From the NCBI RefSeq assembly GCF_000413055.1, contig NZ_KE332518.1, positions 745,583 through 809,582 of the forward strand: 64,000 nucleotides of DNA, given 5' to 3'. Origin of the DNA: Treponema maltophilum ATCC 51939. Lineage in GTDB: Bacteria > Spirochaetota > Spirochaetia > Treponematales > Treponemataceae. Position 1 is the stretch's first letter. Every line of letters begins with the position of its first letter. Positions 25,328 to 34,290 of this stretch are shown piece by piece. The notes beneath the pieces are model-generated. The model did not search any database, was not told the origin of the DNA, and worked only from the letters and a program-made list of their open reading frames with translations. The position numbers were made by a program, and so were the translations under genes.

Positions 25328-26089
25328 TCAATCGACCGTAATGAATTTTTTTCCGCCGATTTCGTCTATGTGCACGGAAATTCCGTAGACGTCGGAAATA
25401 ACCTGCTCCGTAACGATTTCATCGCCGCCGCAGGCAAAAACGGCACCGTCTTTAATAAATAAAAAACGGTCGCAATACCGCAGGGCAAGATTCAGGTCGT
25501 GTATAACGACGATAACGAGAATATTGTCCGTTTTTGCGATTTTTTGTACCGTACGCATTACTTCGTGCTGATTGCGCAAATCGAGGCTGCTTGTCGGTTC
25601 ATCGAGCAAAAGGATTTTCGGCTGCTGCGCCAAAGCGCGCGCAAGCACGACCTTTTGCAATTCGCCGCCGGAAAGCTCGTCTATGTAGCGCAGCTTTAAA
25701 TCGTCCAATTCCATGCGCGCGATCGCGCCTTCGGTAATACGCATATCTTCATCTTGCGGCCCCAGCTTGATGTACGGCTTTCTTCCGAGCAGCACCGAAT
25801 CGAAGACGGTAAGGCGAACCGCGTCGGTATGCTGGGCGACGTAGGCCGTATGCTGCGCAAGGGCATTGCGCTCCATTCGCCTGATGTCTTTGCCGCATAT
25901 TTTTACGATGCCGCTGCGAACGCCGAGGATGCGGTTCAGGCATTTTAAAAGTGTGGTTTTGCCGGCCCCGTTGTTGCCCAACAGCGCAAGGCAATGTCCG
26001 CTTTCGCAGGAGAACGATATGTTGTGTATAACCGTGCCGCCGCGGTAGCCGAATTCCGCGTTTTGCACATCTAGTGCCCGCTCTTTCAT
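25328..26089 (-). CDS. FecE/BtuD-type ABC transporter ATP-binding protein
   Basis: 253 aa. Walker A GNNGAGKTTLL, Q-loop AQHT, signature LSGGELQKV, Walker B ILLLDEPTSSLD and switch His in VIVVIHDLNLALRYCDR. The closest functional class is iron-siderophore, haem or cobalamin importers. Its start overlaps the permease stop by 4 bases (ATGA), so translation is coupled. Confidence 0.9.
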   Translation of the reverse strand: MKERALDVQNAEFGYRGGTVIHNISFSCESGHCLALLGNNGAGKTTLLKCLNRILGVRSGIVKICGKDIRRMERNALAQHTAYVAQHTDAVRLTVFDSVLLGRKPYIKLGPQDEDMRITEGAIARMELDDLKLRYIDELSGGELQKVVLARALAQQPKILLLDEPTSSLDLRNQHEVMRTVQKIAKTDNILVIVVIHDLNLALRYCDRFLFIKDGAVFACGGDEIVTEQVISDVYGISVHIDEIGGKKFITVD

Positions 26090-27132
26090 AAACGTTTCCC
26101 GGTTTTGAATATCAAAGCGATAAAAAGCGGCGCTCCCAAAAACGAAGTGATCGCTCCGATGGGAAGAACGACCGGCTGTACGGCAAGGCGCGCAAAGGTA
26201 TCGCTGAGCAAAAGCAGTACCGCGCCCGCGAAGGCCGAAGCGGGCAGCAAAAAACGGTAGTCGCTGCCGACTATGCGACGCATAAGGTGGGGGGCGATCA
26301 AACCGATAAAGTTTATTATGCCTACATACGATACGATTACCGATGCGGTGAACGAACAGACGGCCATGCCTGCAAGGCGCACGACATCCGTATCGACGCC
26401 CAAGCCTTTGGCCGTACTTTCTCCGTTTTGCAGCGCGTTGTAATTCCAGCCGTTAAAGAAAAAATACGTCAAAGAAAGACACACGGCACCTCCCATAATG
26501 AGTATTTCTTTGTGCGATGTACTGCCCAAATTACCGAATGTCCAAAACACGACGGCGGCTATTTTTACGTCGTCGGCAAAATATTGCAAAAGAGCCGTTC
26601 CGCCGGCAAAAAGCGAGCTGAGCGCAACGCCGCATAAAATCATCGTTTCGGGCGTCGTCTTTTTGATTTTGGACAAACCGAGTATAATAACGGTGGAAAG
26701 CATTGCGCCGATAAACGCGCACACGGATATGATGTACGGATTTGAAAAAACGATGCCGTCGAGGCTTTGCTTTTGTGCGCCCGCATTGAACAAAATGATT
26801 GCGGCCGCCGCTCCGAAAGCCGCGCCCTGCGATATGCCGAGCGTCGAAGACGAAGCGAGCGGGTTGCGCAAAATGCTTTGCATAACGCAGCCTGCGGCCG
26901 ATAATCCCGCTCCGGCGACGATCGCCGTCAGAATGCGCGGCAGACGGATGTCCAATACGATAATATCCGTTTTCGGCGTACCGCGGCCGCATAAACTTGC
27001 AAGCACTTGCAGTATCGTCAGTTTCGACGAACCGTTCGCTATTGCGAAAAGGGCGATAAGTGCCGTTAAAAGCGCAAGTGCGATTATAAAAAGTTTTTTT
27101 ACGCTCGTGTACGCGCCATATGTTTTTTCCAT
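26086..27132 (-). CDS. FecCD-type ABC transporter permease
   Basis: 348 aa with about ten hydrophobic helices. Family features: LDIRLPRILTAIVAGAGLSAAGCVMQ, RNPLASSSTLGISQGAAFGA, GLIAPHLMRRIVGSDYRFLLPAS, and the closing GAITSFLGAPLFIALI. It forms the inner-membrane channel for metal-chelate or cobalamin import with the ATPase at 25328-26089 and the binding lipoprotein at 27144-28277. The gap to the upstream gene is 11 bases. Confidence 0.92.
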   Translation of the reverse strand: MEKTYGAYTSVKKLFIIALALLTALIALFAIANGSSKLTILQVLASLCGRGTPKTDIIVLDIRLPRILTAIVAGAGLSAAGCVMQSILRNPLASSSTLGISQGAAFGAAAAIILFNAGAQKQSLDGIVFSNPYIISVCAFIGAMLSTVIILGLSKIKKTTPETMILCGVALSSLFAGGTALLQYFADDVKIAAVVFWTFGNLGSTSHKEILIMGGAVCLSLTYFFFNGWNYNALQNGESTAKGLGVDTDVVRLAGMAVCSFTASVIVSYVGIINFIGLIAPHLMRRIVGSDYRFLLPASAFAGAVLLLLSDTFARLAVQPVVLPIGAITSFLGAPLFIALIFKTGKRL

Positions 27133-27143
27133 TTTGCGGCCGC

Positions 27144-28277
27144 TTATTTTCCGATAATCACGGGCCCGAAACCTATGCCCGCGTTATCCAAAACTTCAAG
27201 ATATGTTTGTCCGAGCATTGTCTTGAAAATTTCTTCGGCTTTTTCGTTAAAGTCGATATCGGCAAAGCGTTCCGGATAGATAATGCAGCCTGCATAGTAG
27301 GCGTCCGCAATCGCGATTTCAACATTCGTCCAATTGTAATTGTACGAAACCTGCGAATAGATACGGCCGTTTTTTACGGCGCTTAAATTTTCGTAAAAGT
27401 TTTTATTTTTTTTATAGTCCTCGTTTACGAGGTTCATATTCGACGGGTTCAAAAAAATAATGTCCGGATCCCACTCGGTAATTTTTTCGCGATCGATGAG
27501 CATTTCGCCCGTTTTTCCGGTCGAATCGACGACGTTTTTTGCATTGACGGCCGTAAAGGGCGGGTAGGCGCCGCACGTGCCTTCTATGCCGTGTCCGCCG
27601 CGGAAGCTCACCGCGCCCGCGTACACCGAAGGTTTGGCGGCGTCGGGAATGTCCTTTGTTCTGTCGTTCAAATCCCGCTGCCAGTTTTTAATCGTATCAA
27701 CCGTTTTTTTGCATTCGGCTTCGGTTCCCATAATCGAACCGATCAATAAAAGCGTTTCGAAAAAATCGTCGGAAAACATCGACGTTTTGTACAAAGCGAC
27801 TGTGGGAATGTGCGTTTTATTTTGCACGTCGTTTACGGCATCGATATTGTTCGTAAACGCGAAAATCAAATCGGGCGACAGTTCGGCGATTTTTTCTATA
27901 TAAGCGATATCGTTGCTGCCGCCTTTTCCGACCGACGCGAGCGTTTGAAACTTTTCCTTATTTACGTACGAATACGGCATGCCGGCAGCACCTTTTTTAT
28001 CCATGTCGGTAACGCCGACAAGTTTGTCGACTGCGCGCGCATAGGTAAGCATTCGTGCCGCTCCGTTTATTGCGGCGATACGTTCAACCCGTGCCGGAAT
28101 CGTTACCGTGCGCCCCAAAATATCGGTAATCGTGCGCTCCCGCACCGTTTGATTTTTATTTTGTTTTTGCGTTTTTTGCGTGCAACTCAGATATAAGGCC
28201 GCACAGTTCAGGCATAGCGCCGCACAAACTGCAACAAATGCCGCGCGAAAAATACGCGCTTTGTGTAATGTTTTCAT
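27144..28277 (-). CDS. Periplasmic binding lipoprotein of the FecBCD-type importer
   Basis: 377 aa. The signal peptide ends in a lipobox with Cys32 (ALYLSC; Cys25 is possible). Then comes the class III binding protein fold: ITDILGRTVTIPARVERIAA, LVGVTDMD, IEKIAELSPDLIFAF, IPTVALYK, ITEWDPDIIFLNPSN, VSYNYNWTNVEIAIADAYYA. Ligand is probably a siderophore, haem or corrinoid; the sequence does not distinguish them. GGGAG lies before ATG 28277. It is the first gene of the operon 28277 to 24467. I looked for a cobalamin riboswitch or Fur-like box upstream and saw none; only a CCCCGT/ACGGGG stem at 28334-28365 stands out. Confidence 0.88.
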   Translation of the reverse strand: MKTLHKARIFRAAFVAVCAALCLNCAALYLSCTQKTQKQNKNQTVRERTITDILGRTVTIPARVERIAAINGAARMLTYARAVDKLVGVTDMDKKGAAGMPYSYVNKEKFQTLASVGKGGSNDIAYIEKIAELSPDLIFAFTNNIDAVNDVQNKTHIPTVALYKTSMFSDDFFETLLLIGSIMGTEAECKKTVDTIKNWQRDLNDRTKDIPDAAKPSVYAGAVSFRGGHGIEGTCGAYPPFTAVNAKNVVDSTGKTGEMLIDREKITEWDPDIIFLNPSNMNLVNEDYKKNKNFYENLSAVKNGRIYSQVSYNYNWTNVEIAIADAYYAGCIIYPERFADIDFNEKAEEIFKTMLGQTYLEVLDNAGIGFGPVIIGK

Positions 28278-28443
28278 AAACTCTCCCGTATAAACCGTAT
28301 AAATAAGTATTTTTCGAATAATTCAGTATAAAGCCCCGTCTAAGAGCGCGCAAGCCTCCACGGGGGTGATTTTCAGGCGGCAAAACTATGAATCGGATGA
28401 AACAAAATAACGTTTTTTTACTTTAACAGTGAATTAAAATTAC

Positions 28444-28472
28444 TTGACAGGATTACAATGTAGGGGTATGCT
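28444..28472 (+). promoter_or_regulatory. Strong sigma70-type promoter of the sugar-binding protein gene
   Basis: Consensus TTGACA at 28444-28449, 17-nt spacer, TATGCT at 28467-28472, only about 17 bases before the start codon and just ahead of GGAGG at 28479-28483. Confidence 0.7.
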
Positions 28473-28488
28473 TGACGCGGAGGAATAT

Positions 28489-30045
28489 ATGAAACTCAGT
28501 TATAAAGTTTATGCTGTTATGCTCATTGCCCTTTTGGCCTTTATCGGCTGCGGCGGAGCACAAAAAAGCGGCGAAAAAAAGTCGTCGGGAAAAACCGTCG
28601 AAATTTCGCTGTACTATTCGGATAACGCGACGCTTCCTTTTAAAGCCGATTGGCTTACGATTAAGGAATCGGAAAAGCGCACGAATACGAAATTGAATTT
28701 CGAACCGATCCCGATCGCCGATTACGCCACAAAGGTTTCTCTTGCGTTGAATACGGGCAATACTCCCGACGTTATTTTGTACCGCACCACGCAGGGCGAA
28801 AACGCTTCACTCGCTATGAACGGCGCACTGGTCGCGCTCAGCGATTACCGCGACTGGACTCCGAATTTCAACAAACAGGTTGAAAAATTCGGTATGGAAA
28901 AAGACGTCGATTCCATACGTTTAAAAGACGGAAAATACTATTATCTTCCTTCTTTATTCGATACGCCCTTTTACGACGGCGGTTTGATTTTGCGCGAAGA
29001 CATACTGCAAAAATATAATTTGAGCGAACCGAAAACATTCGACGATTTGTACGTATATTTGAAAAAATATAAACAGGACAATCCCGACTCTTACCCGCTG
29101 ACGATTTTGGCCGGGCCGCGCGTATTGTTCAGAATGACCATGCCTTCGTACGGCATCAGTTTGGGTAAAAACTCTTCCACCGGTACGGGCGTATTAAGCT
29201 GGAACTATGACAGCCGCGATTATTTTGCCGGTGCCACCAGCAATATGTATAAATCATACGTAAGCTATCTTGCAAAATTGTACAAAGAAGGCTTGCTCGA
29301 TCCGGAAATGGCCGATCCTATCGACGGCGATAAATGGGCGCAAAAGCTTGCAACCGGAAAAGCCGTCGCAACGTACGCCTATTACGACCAAATCGGCGGC
29401 GTTACCGGCAAATCGTCGATTCAGGGATTTAAATTGCAAATGTATCCGCCGCTTGAAGGTCCCGGCGGCGCCCACCACCAGCCCAAGAGCAGAACACAGG
29501 CCGGCATTATGATTCCCGCAAAAACCGCAAAACGCGCCGACTTTGAAGCCGTTGTGCGGGCGATAGACGATATCTTTTTCAGCGACGAAGGCGCCAAACT
29601 GTGGTGCTTGGGCGTTGAAGGCGTTACCTATACCGAAAAAGACGGTAAAATTACCTATGCGAAAGACATCGTCGAAGCGCCCGAAGGCATATATAAATCG
29701 ATGCAGATAAAGTACGGCTGCGGTTCCGACGTAACTCAACTCGTATGGATAAACAGCAGAGAAATGACAAAGTACGATGAAAACTATGCGAGAATCAATG
29801 CCGAAGTGGAAAAAATGGATAACGCGATCCAAGCCATTCCGCCTACGCCGCTTTTTGACGACGTTGTTTCCGAAGAAGCCGGTATTTTGCGCACGCCCTT
29901 GTTGGACGCCTTTGAAAAATGGACAAACGACTTTATTACCGGGCAAAGAGATATTGAAAAGAATTGGGCGACCTATGTTAAAGATATGAACAACCTGGGG
30001 CTCGAAAAATATCTTGAACTGTACAACAGCCATCGCAGAAAGTAA
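28489..30045 (+). CDS. CUT1-type ABC transporter solute-binding lipoprotein (LplA-like)
   Basis: 518 aa. The lipobox ends at Cys21 (LLAFIGC), followed by a Gly/Lys/Ser linker and a cluster B binding protein fold: VEISLYYSDNATLPFKADWL, ALNTGNTPDVILYRT, GKYYYLPSLFDTPFYDGGLI, LREDILQKYNLSEPKTFDDL. ATG 28489 has GGAGG five bases upstream. The size and the paired permeases (LplB/YtcP type) point to oligosaccharides or complex sugars as ligand. The nearby cell-wall sugar genes (32036-37524) suggest peptidoglycan-derived sugars (inference). A terminator hairpin separates it from the permease genes. Confidence 0.88.
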   Translation: MKLSYKVYAVMLIALLAFIGCGGAQKSGEKKSSGKTVEISLYYSDNATLPFKADWLTIKESEKRTNTKLNFEPIPIADYATKVSLALNTGNTPDVILYRTTQGENASLAMNGALVALSDYRDWTPNFNKQVEKFGMEKDVDSIRLKDGKYYYLPSLFDTPFYDGGLILREDILQKYNLSEPKTFDDLYVYLKKYKQDNPDSYPLTILAGPRVLFRMTMPSYGISLGKNSSTGTGVLSWNYDSRDYFAGATSNMYKSYVSYLAKLYKEGLLDPEMADPIDGDKWAQKLATGKAVATYAYYDQIGGVTGKSSIQGFKLQMYPPLEGPGGAHHQPKSRTQAGIMIPAKTAKRADFEAVVRAIDDIFFSDEGAKLWCLGVEGVTYTEKDGKITYAKDIVEAPEGIYKSMQIKYGCGSDVTQLVWINSREMTKYDENYARINAEVEKMDNAIQAIPPTPLFDDVVSEEAGILRTPLLDAFEKWTNDFITGQRDIEKNWATYVKDMNNLGLEKYLELYNSHRRK

Positions 30046-30068
30046 ATCTACGTAACTTTTAATAATAA

Positions 30069-30111
30069 ACCTGTTCGACAACGGAGTTATCGAACAGGTC
30101 TAATTTTTTTT
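30069..30111 (+). terminator. Intra-operon terminator after the binding-protein gene
   Basis: ACCTGTTCGA (30069-30078), 11-nt loop, TCGAACAGGT (30090-30099), then CTAA and a run of eight T. A second inverted repeat (GGTACGG/CCGTACC) follows before the permease start. It probably makes the binding protein more abundant than the permeases. Confidence 0.8.
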
Positions 30112-30174
30112 CGGTACGGCGGTTTTACGATCTCCGTACCGCCATTCACGATTATTCAAGGCAAGCGGGTTTTT

Positions 30175-31089
30175 ATGCATCAAATTGAAACGCGGCGGTA
30201 CGTACACAAATATTGGCAGTTATATGCGATGATGATATTGCCGTTTATTTATTTTATCGTTTTTAAATATATTCCGATGTTCGGCAACGTTCTGGCTTTC
30301 AGGCGCTATCGTCCGGGCTTGGGCGTGTTCGGGTCGGAATGGGTCGGCTTGCGCTACTTTAAAATGTTTTTTAAAGATCCCGCCTTTTGGCGCGCGTTCC
30401 GGAATACGATCGGTCTTTCTTTATTGAATTTGGTTATCAATTTTCCGATTCCCATTATTTTCGCCCTTCTTTTGAACGAAATACGGAATTTGTTCTTTAA
30501 AAAAGCCGTTCAAACGATTTCATATATGCCCCGTTTTATTTCGACCGTTGTCGTTATTGCGATGATGGGCGAGATTTTATCTCCCAGTACGGGTATTTTA
30601 AACGTCGTCTTAAAAAAACTTTTTGACGTGCAGCCGATTTATTTTATGAATGAGCCGCAATACTTCAGAATTTTATATGTGTTTACCGACACGTGGCAAT
30701 ACATGGGCTGGACGGCGATTATTTATTTGGCCGCGATTACCGGCATTAACGAAGATTTGTATGAAGCTGCAAAAATAGACGGCGCGAATAAATTCCAGCA
30801 AATAATATACGTAACGATCCCGTGCATTTTGCCGACGATTATGGTTATGCTTATTTTGGAAATAGGGCGGCTTTTAAATCTGGGCTTTGAAAAAATACTG
30901 CTTATGTATACACCGAACAATGCGGATGTCAGCGATATTATCGCAACTTTGGTGTACCGTACCGGATTGGCGAATCAAAACTATTCGTATGCGACCGCCA
31001 TCGGATTGTTTACCGGAATTATCGGAGTTGTCCTTGTCGCTTCGGCGAATACGCTGAGCAAAAGACTGACCGACGAAGGTATTTATTAA
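30175..31089 (+). CDS. ABC transporter permease, LplB/YtcP type
   Basis: 304 aa, six predicted membrane helices. MalF-type EAA loop: DLYEAAKIDGANKFQQIIYVTIPCILP. The N-terminal WQLYAMMILPFIYFIVFKYIPMFG is typical of the LplB family of CUT1 importers. No ATPase gene is in the cluster; such importers often share an MsmK/UgpC-type ATPase encoded elsewhere. Confidence 0.9.
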   Translation: MHQIETRRYVHKYWQLYAMMILPFIYFIVFKYIPMFGNVLAFRRYRPGLGVFGSEWVGLRYFKMFFKDPAFWRAFRNTIGLSLLNLVINFPIPIIFALLLNEIRNLFFKKAVQTISYMPRFISTVVVIAMMGEILSPSTGILNVVLKKLFDVQPIYFMNEPQYFRILYVFTDTWQYMGWTAIIYLAAITGINEDLYEAAKIDGANKFQQIIYVTIPCILPTIMVMLILEIGRLLNLGFEKILLMYTPNNADVSDIIATLVYRTGLANQNYSYATAIGLFTGIIGVVLVASANTLSKRLTDEGIY

Positions 31090-31123
31090 AAGACGTTTAG
31101 TAATAAAATCAGCGGAGTTGAAT

Positions 31124-31990
31124 ATGCAGATAAATCAAAGAGGCTCGACCGTTTTTGACAGCATTCTTTTTCTTATTATGTTGCTGGTGGTGCTGGCCTG
31201 TATTCTGCCCTTTGTATATATGTTTGCCCTTTCTTTTTCGGATCCGGCGGCGATAATAAACGGAAAGGTGTCGCTGCTGCCGGTGGGATTTTCGGTTGCC
31301 GCGTATAAACAGATTTTTACGTATCCGAACTTTTTTAAAGCCTACGGCAATACGTTTTTCTATACGTTTTTCGGAACGTTGATTTCCCTTTGCTTTACGT
31401 CGATGTTTGCGTATCCGCTTTCGAAAAAGTTTTTGCGCGGTACCGGTTTTGTTACAAAGCTGGTCGTCTTTTCGATGTTTTTTTCAGGCGGCTTAATCCC
31501 CACGTATTTACTTGTGTCGTCTTTGCGTTTGACGGGAACGGTTTTTGCAATGCTTATTCCGTTTGCAATAAATCAGTTTTATCTGATTATTTTAATCAAC
31601 TTTTTTAAAGCTTTTCCCTACGAACTTGAAGAAGCCGCCCTCATCGACGGCTTGGGGTATTTTAGGATTTTTATAAAAATCGTTTTGCCGCTTTCGACGC
31701 CGGCTTTGGCGACGGTCGGCTTATACACCGCCGTTTTCTTTTGGAACGATTGGTTTAACGGCTTGATTTATTTAAAATCGTCCCAGTTTCCGGTTATGCT
31801 GTTTTTGCGCAATATCGTAAACGGAACCGCCGTTATGGGCGACGGGGCGGGAAGCGCGGACATGTCGGTTATCGGTATTTCCATAAAAGCTGCGGTTATT
31901 ATCGTTTCCACGCTGCCGATTATTGTGCTCTATCCTTTTTTACAAAAATATTTTGTAAAAGGTTTGACGCTCGGTTCGGTGAAAGGCTGA
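31124..31990 (+). CDS. ABC transporter permease, LplC/YtcP (MalG-like) type
   Basis: 288 aa, six predicted helices. EAA loop ELEEAALIDGLGYFRIFIKIVLPLSTPALAT-like segment and the terminal FLQKYFVKGLTLGSVKG, the usual C-terminus of this family. ATG 31124 is chosen because GGAG (31114-31117) lies six bases upstream; TTG 31118 would be too close. Second channel subunit of the importer whose binding protein is at 28489-30045. Confidence 0.9.
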   Translation: MQINQRGSTVFDSILFLIMLLVVLACILPFVYMFALSFSDPAAIINGKVSLLPVGFSVAAYKQIFTYPNFFKAYGNTFFYTFFGTLISLCFTSMFAYPLSKKFLRGTGFVTKLVVFSMFFSGGLIPTYLLVSSLRLTGTVFAMLIPFAINQFYLIILINFFKAFPYELEEAALIDGLGYFRIFIKIVLPLSTPALATVGLYTAVFFWNDWFNGLIYLKSSQFPVMLFLRNIVNGTAVMGDGAGSADMSVIGISIKAAVIIVSTLPIIVLYPFLQKYFVKGLTLGSVKG

Positions 31991-32035
31991 TTCCGAAAAG
32001 GCGCCGCCGATTGTAACGGGCGGCAAGTTCCGTTT

Positions 32036-32905
32036 TTAAAACTTCTTTTTATGAACGAGGCAGGCGCGGTAGCTTTGTTCAAGATTTTTTTCTATAACCC
32101 GGTAGTTTTGGTGTGCGATGGTGCTGAATAAAACGTCTATAACGGTAAGCTGCGCTATCCTGCTGCTCATCGCGCCGCTTCTGCGGTAAATTTCGGGCGC
32201 GCTCGAATACAAAATGATGTCGGCATTGTTCAAATAATTTTTTTTGGAAAAGCGCGTAACGGCAATGCCGACGGCTCCGCGTTTTTTTACCGCATCGAGA
32301 ATTTCTATAATTTCGGCCGTCGCGCCCGAATGCGAAATAATCACCGCCGTGTCGGCAGGCGAAATGTTCGCCGCGTAGGTTAATTGTACGTGGCTGTCTT
32401 TTGAAAAGCAGGCGTTTTTTCCGATGCGCAGCAGTTTGTAGTAAAAATCTTCGGCGACAAGGGCCGACGCGGAAACGCCGAACAGTTTAACGCTGTGCGC
32501 CTTCATAATCGCTTTTGCCGCTTTTTCCATCGTTGCCGAATCGATGAGTTTTACCGTGTCCGTAATCGCGCATATGCCGCTTTGCATAACGTTCGCGCTT
32601 ATTTCTTCAACGCTTTTGTAGCCGTTTATGTCGCTGTATACCGTATAGTTTTCGTACGTGTTTTCCGATGCGGGCATTTGTATTTGGACGAAAAAGCTTT
32701 TTTTTAATTCTTTTAAACCTTTAAATCCCAAGCTTTTGCAAAAACGCACCCATGCAGCTTGAGTCGTCTGCGATTCCTTTGCCAGCACCGCAATCGGTTT
32801 GTCGAATATGCTGTTCGCATTGTTCAAAAAATACTGAGCCGCACTACGTTCCGCGTTGCTTAATTGATCGAAAATACTTTTTACTTTGATTTCTATATTG
32901 GTCAC
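32036..32905 (-). CDS. RpiR/MurR-family transcriptional regulator with SIS domain (GTG start)
   Basis: 289 aa. N-terminal HTH_6 (IKVKSIFDQLSNAERSAAQY, then AVLAKESQTTQAAWVRFCKSLGFKG) and C-terminal sugar-phosphate-binding SIS domain (VKLFGVSASALVAEDFYYKL, TAVIISHSGATAEIIEIL). GTG 32905 is chosen because GAGGTG lies just upstream and the HTH begins there. MurR, a relative, senses MurNAc-6-phosphate. The product of AnmK is MurNAc-6-phosphate and anmK is directly upstream on the same strand with a 26-base gap, so the same effector is a good guess (inference). Likely targets are anmK, namZ-nagZ and perhaps the sugar importer. Confidence 0.85.
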   Translation of the reverse strand: MTNIEIKVKSIFDQLSNAERSAAQYFLNNANSIFDKPIAVLAKESQTTQAAWVRFCKSLGFKGLKELKKSFFVQIQMPASENTYENYTVYSDINGYKSVEEISANVMQSGICAITDTVKLIDSATMEKAAKAIMKAHSVKLFGVSASALVAEDFYYKLLRIGKNACFSKDSHVQLTYAANISPADTAVIISHSGATAEIIEILDAVKKRGAVGIAVTRFSKKNYLNNADIILYSSAPEIYRRSGAMSSRIAQLTVIDVLFSTIAHQNYRVIEKNLEQSYRACLVHKKKF

Positions 32906-32931
32906 GTTTTCACCTCGACGTTTTTTGCCGC

Positions 32932-34182
32932 CTAAAAGCTGATTTTTCCCATAACGACAAAGCTGTGCGCTCCCGTTGCCGAAGGAACGTTGTTCGGCCG
33001 TTCGTACAGCGTTTCGTGCGCAAGGACGGCAAAGGCGCACGCTTCTTTCGAATCGCCGTTTTTGCCGATATCTTCGTTTGTCATAACCGCGCAGTGCGGA
33101 AGCAGTTCGCGCAAGTGCGCCAAAATAACCGGATTTTTGCTTCCGCCGCCGCCGACAATAAGTTTTTGCGGCTGCGGCAGCTTAAAATCCGTAAGCGAGC
33201 GGGCGATACAAAAAGCCGTGTAATACGATGCCGTGCGCACAATTGTTTCCGGTGCAAGATTAAGCTCTTTGCCCTTACGGTAAAACGCTTGTATAAAATC
33301 GGCCGTATAATGCTCCCGCCCCGTCGTTTTCGGCGGCGCTTCGTAGAGATACGGATCTTTTTTTAAAAAGCCGAGCAGTTCTTCATCGACTTTTCCGCGC
33401 AAAGCGATCGCACCGTCCTTGTCGTAATTTTGTTTACCGCCGGTCAGAATCCGTACCAAGCCGTCTATAATCATATTGCCCGGCCCCGTATCGAATGCGA
33501 TAATGCCGTTTATGTTTTCGTCTGCGGGTAAAATCGTTATGTTGCCTATGCCGCCGATATTTTGCAGTGCGATAACCTTTCCCCGTTCGCGGTATAAAAG
33601 GTATTCGCTGAACGGAACCAGCGGCGCGCCGAAGCCTCCTGCAGCCGTATCGCGCACGCGAAAATCGGACACCGTAATGCAGCCCGTGCGTTCGGCAATG
33701 ACCGCGCCTTCCCCGATTTGCAGCGTGCTTTTTATGCGCTTGCCGAACACGAGTCTTTCCTGCGGCGCATGGAACACCGTGTGTCCGTGCGAACCGATAA
33801 AGTCTACCGAACCGATCGATACGCCGGCTTTTTTACACACTTCAAAACACGCGTCCGCAAACAGTTCGCCCAAATAAAAATTAAGCACGCACAGTTCTTC
33901 GCTGCCGCCCGTATTCCCGGAGGCCAAAGCCAAAAGTTTTTGTCGTACATCTTCGGGATAATCAAGCGTAACGAAAGCGCGTTCTTTTACCGTCAATTCG
34001 GGAAGTTCGGGGAGCTTGTCCGATGCGCCGAACAGTCCTGCGTTTTTGCGGCGGTTTTCAGCTTTCGGGGGCGTGCGGCTTATGTCGAGCAATACCGCGT
34101 CTATGCCGTCAACCGAGGTTCCGCTCATTAAGCCGACGGCTGTTTTTGTCGTTTTTTGCCGTATGCGGCCCAACCTGTCCAT
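32932..34182 (-). CDS. anmK: Anhydro-N-acetylmuramic acid kinase
   Basis: 416 aa. Cleaves the 1,6-anhydro bond and phosphorylates anhMurNAc to MurNAc-6-phosphate in the cytoplasm. ASKHA-fold motifs: GLMSGTSVDGIDAVLLD, IGSHGHTVFHAPQ, LQIGEGAVIAERTG, NIGGIGNITILP, FDTGPGNMIIDGLV, and LIVGGGGSKNPVIL. No Shine-Dalgarno precedes ATG 34182; a near-consensus promoter ends its -10 box exactly 6 bases upstream. Divergent from namZ. Downstream processing would need a MurQ etherase, which is not in the window. Confidence 0.93.
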   Translation of the reverse strand: MDRLGRIRQKTTKTAVGLMSGTSVDGIDAVLLDISRTPPKAENRRKNAGLFGASDKLPELPELTVKERAFVTLDYPEDVRQKLLALASGNTGGSEELCVLNFYLGELFADACFEVCKKAGVSIGSVDFIGSHGHTVFHAPQERLVFGKRIKSTLQIGEGAVIAERTGCITVSDFRVRDTAAGGFGAPLVPFSEYLLYRERGKVIALQNIGGIGNITILPADENINGIIAFDTGPGNMIIDGLVRILTGGKQNYDKDGAIALRGKVDEELLGFLKKDPYLYEAPPKTTGREHYTADFIQAFYRKGKELNLAPETIVRTASYYTAFCIARSLTDFKLPQPQKLIVGGGGSKNPVILAHLRELLPHCAVMTNEDIGKNGDSKEACAFAVLAHETLYERPNNVPSATGAHSFVVMGKISF

Positions 34183-34188
34183 ATCGAA

Positions 34189-34217
34189 ATTATGCAGCCT
34201 AACGCTTTTATTGTCAA
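34189..34217 (-). promoter_or_regulatory. Consensus promoter of anmK, predicted leaderless
   Basis: Minus strand: TTGACA (34217-34212), 17-nt spacer, CATAAT (34194-34189), 6 nt, ATG. Transcription should start at the A of the ATG. Confidence 0.7.
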
Positions 34218-34255
34218 TAAATTCGGAAACAATATTTCATGTTTTAGCCGCTCTG

Positions 34256-34284
34256 TAGACAAAAACTTTCAATCGGGATATACT
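34256..34284 (+). promoter_or_regulatory. Promoter of namZ, predicted leaderless
   Basis: TAGACA (34256-34261), 17-nt spacer, TATACT (34279-34284), 6 nt, ATG 34291. No Shine-Dalgarno. Confidence 0.65.
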
Positions 34285-34290
34285 TTATGC

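Noticed and set aside
28278-28443. Cobalamin or other riboswitch upstream of the FecBCD-type operon
   Set aside because: The region has one CCCCGT/ACGGGG stem but I could not find a B12-box-like core or other conserved aptamer. It is too weak to call.
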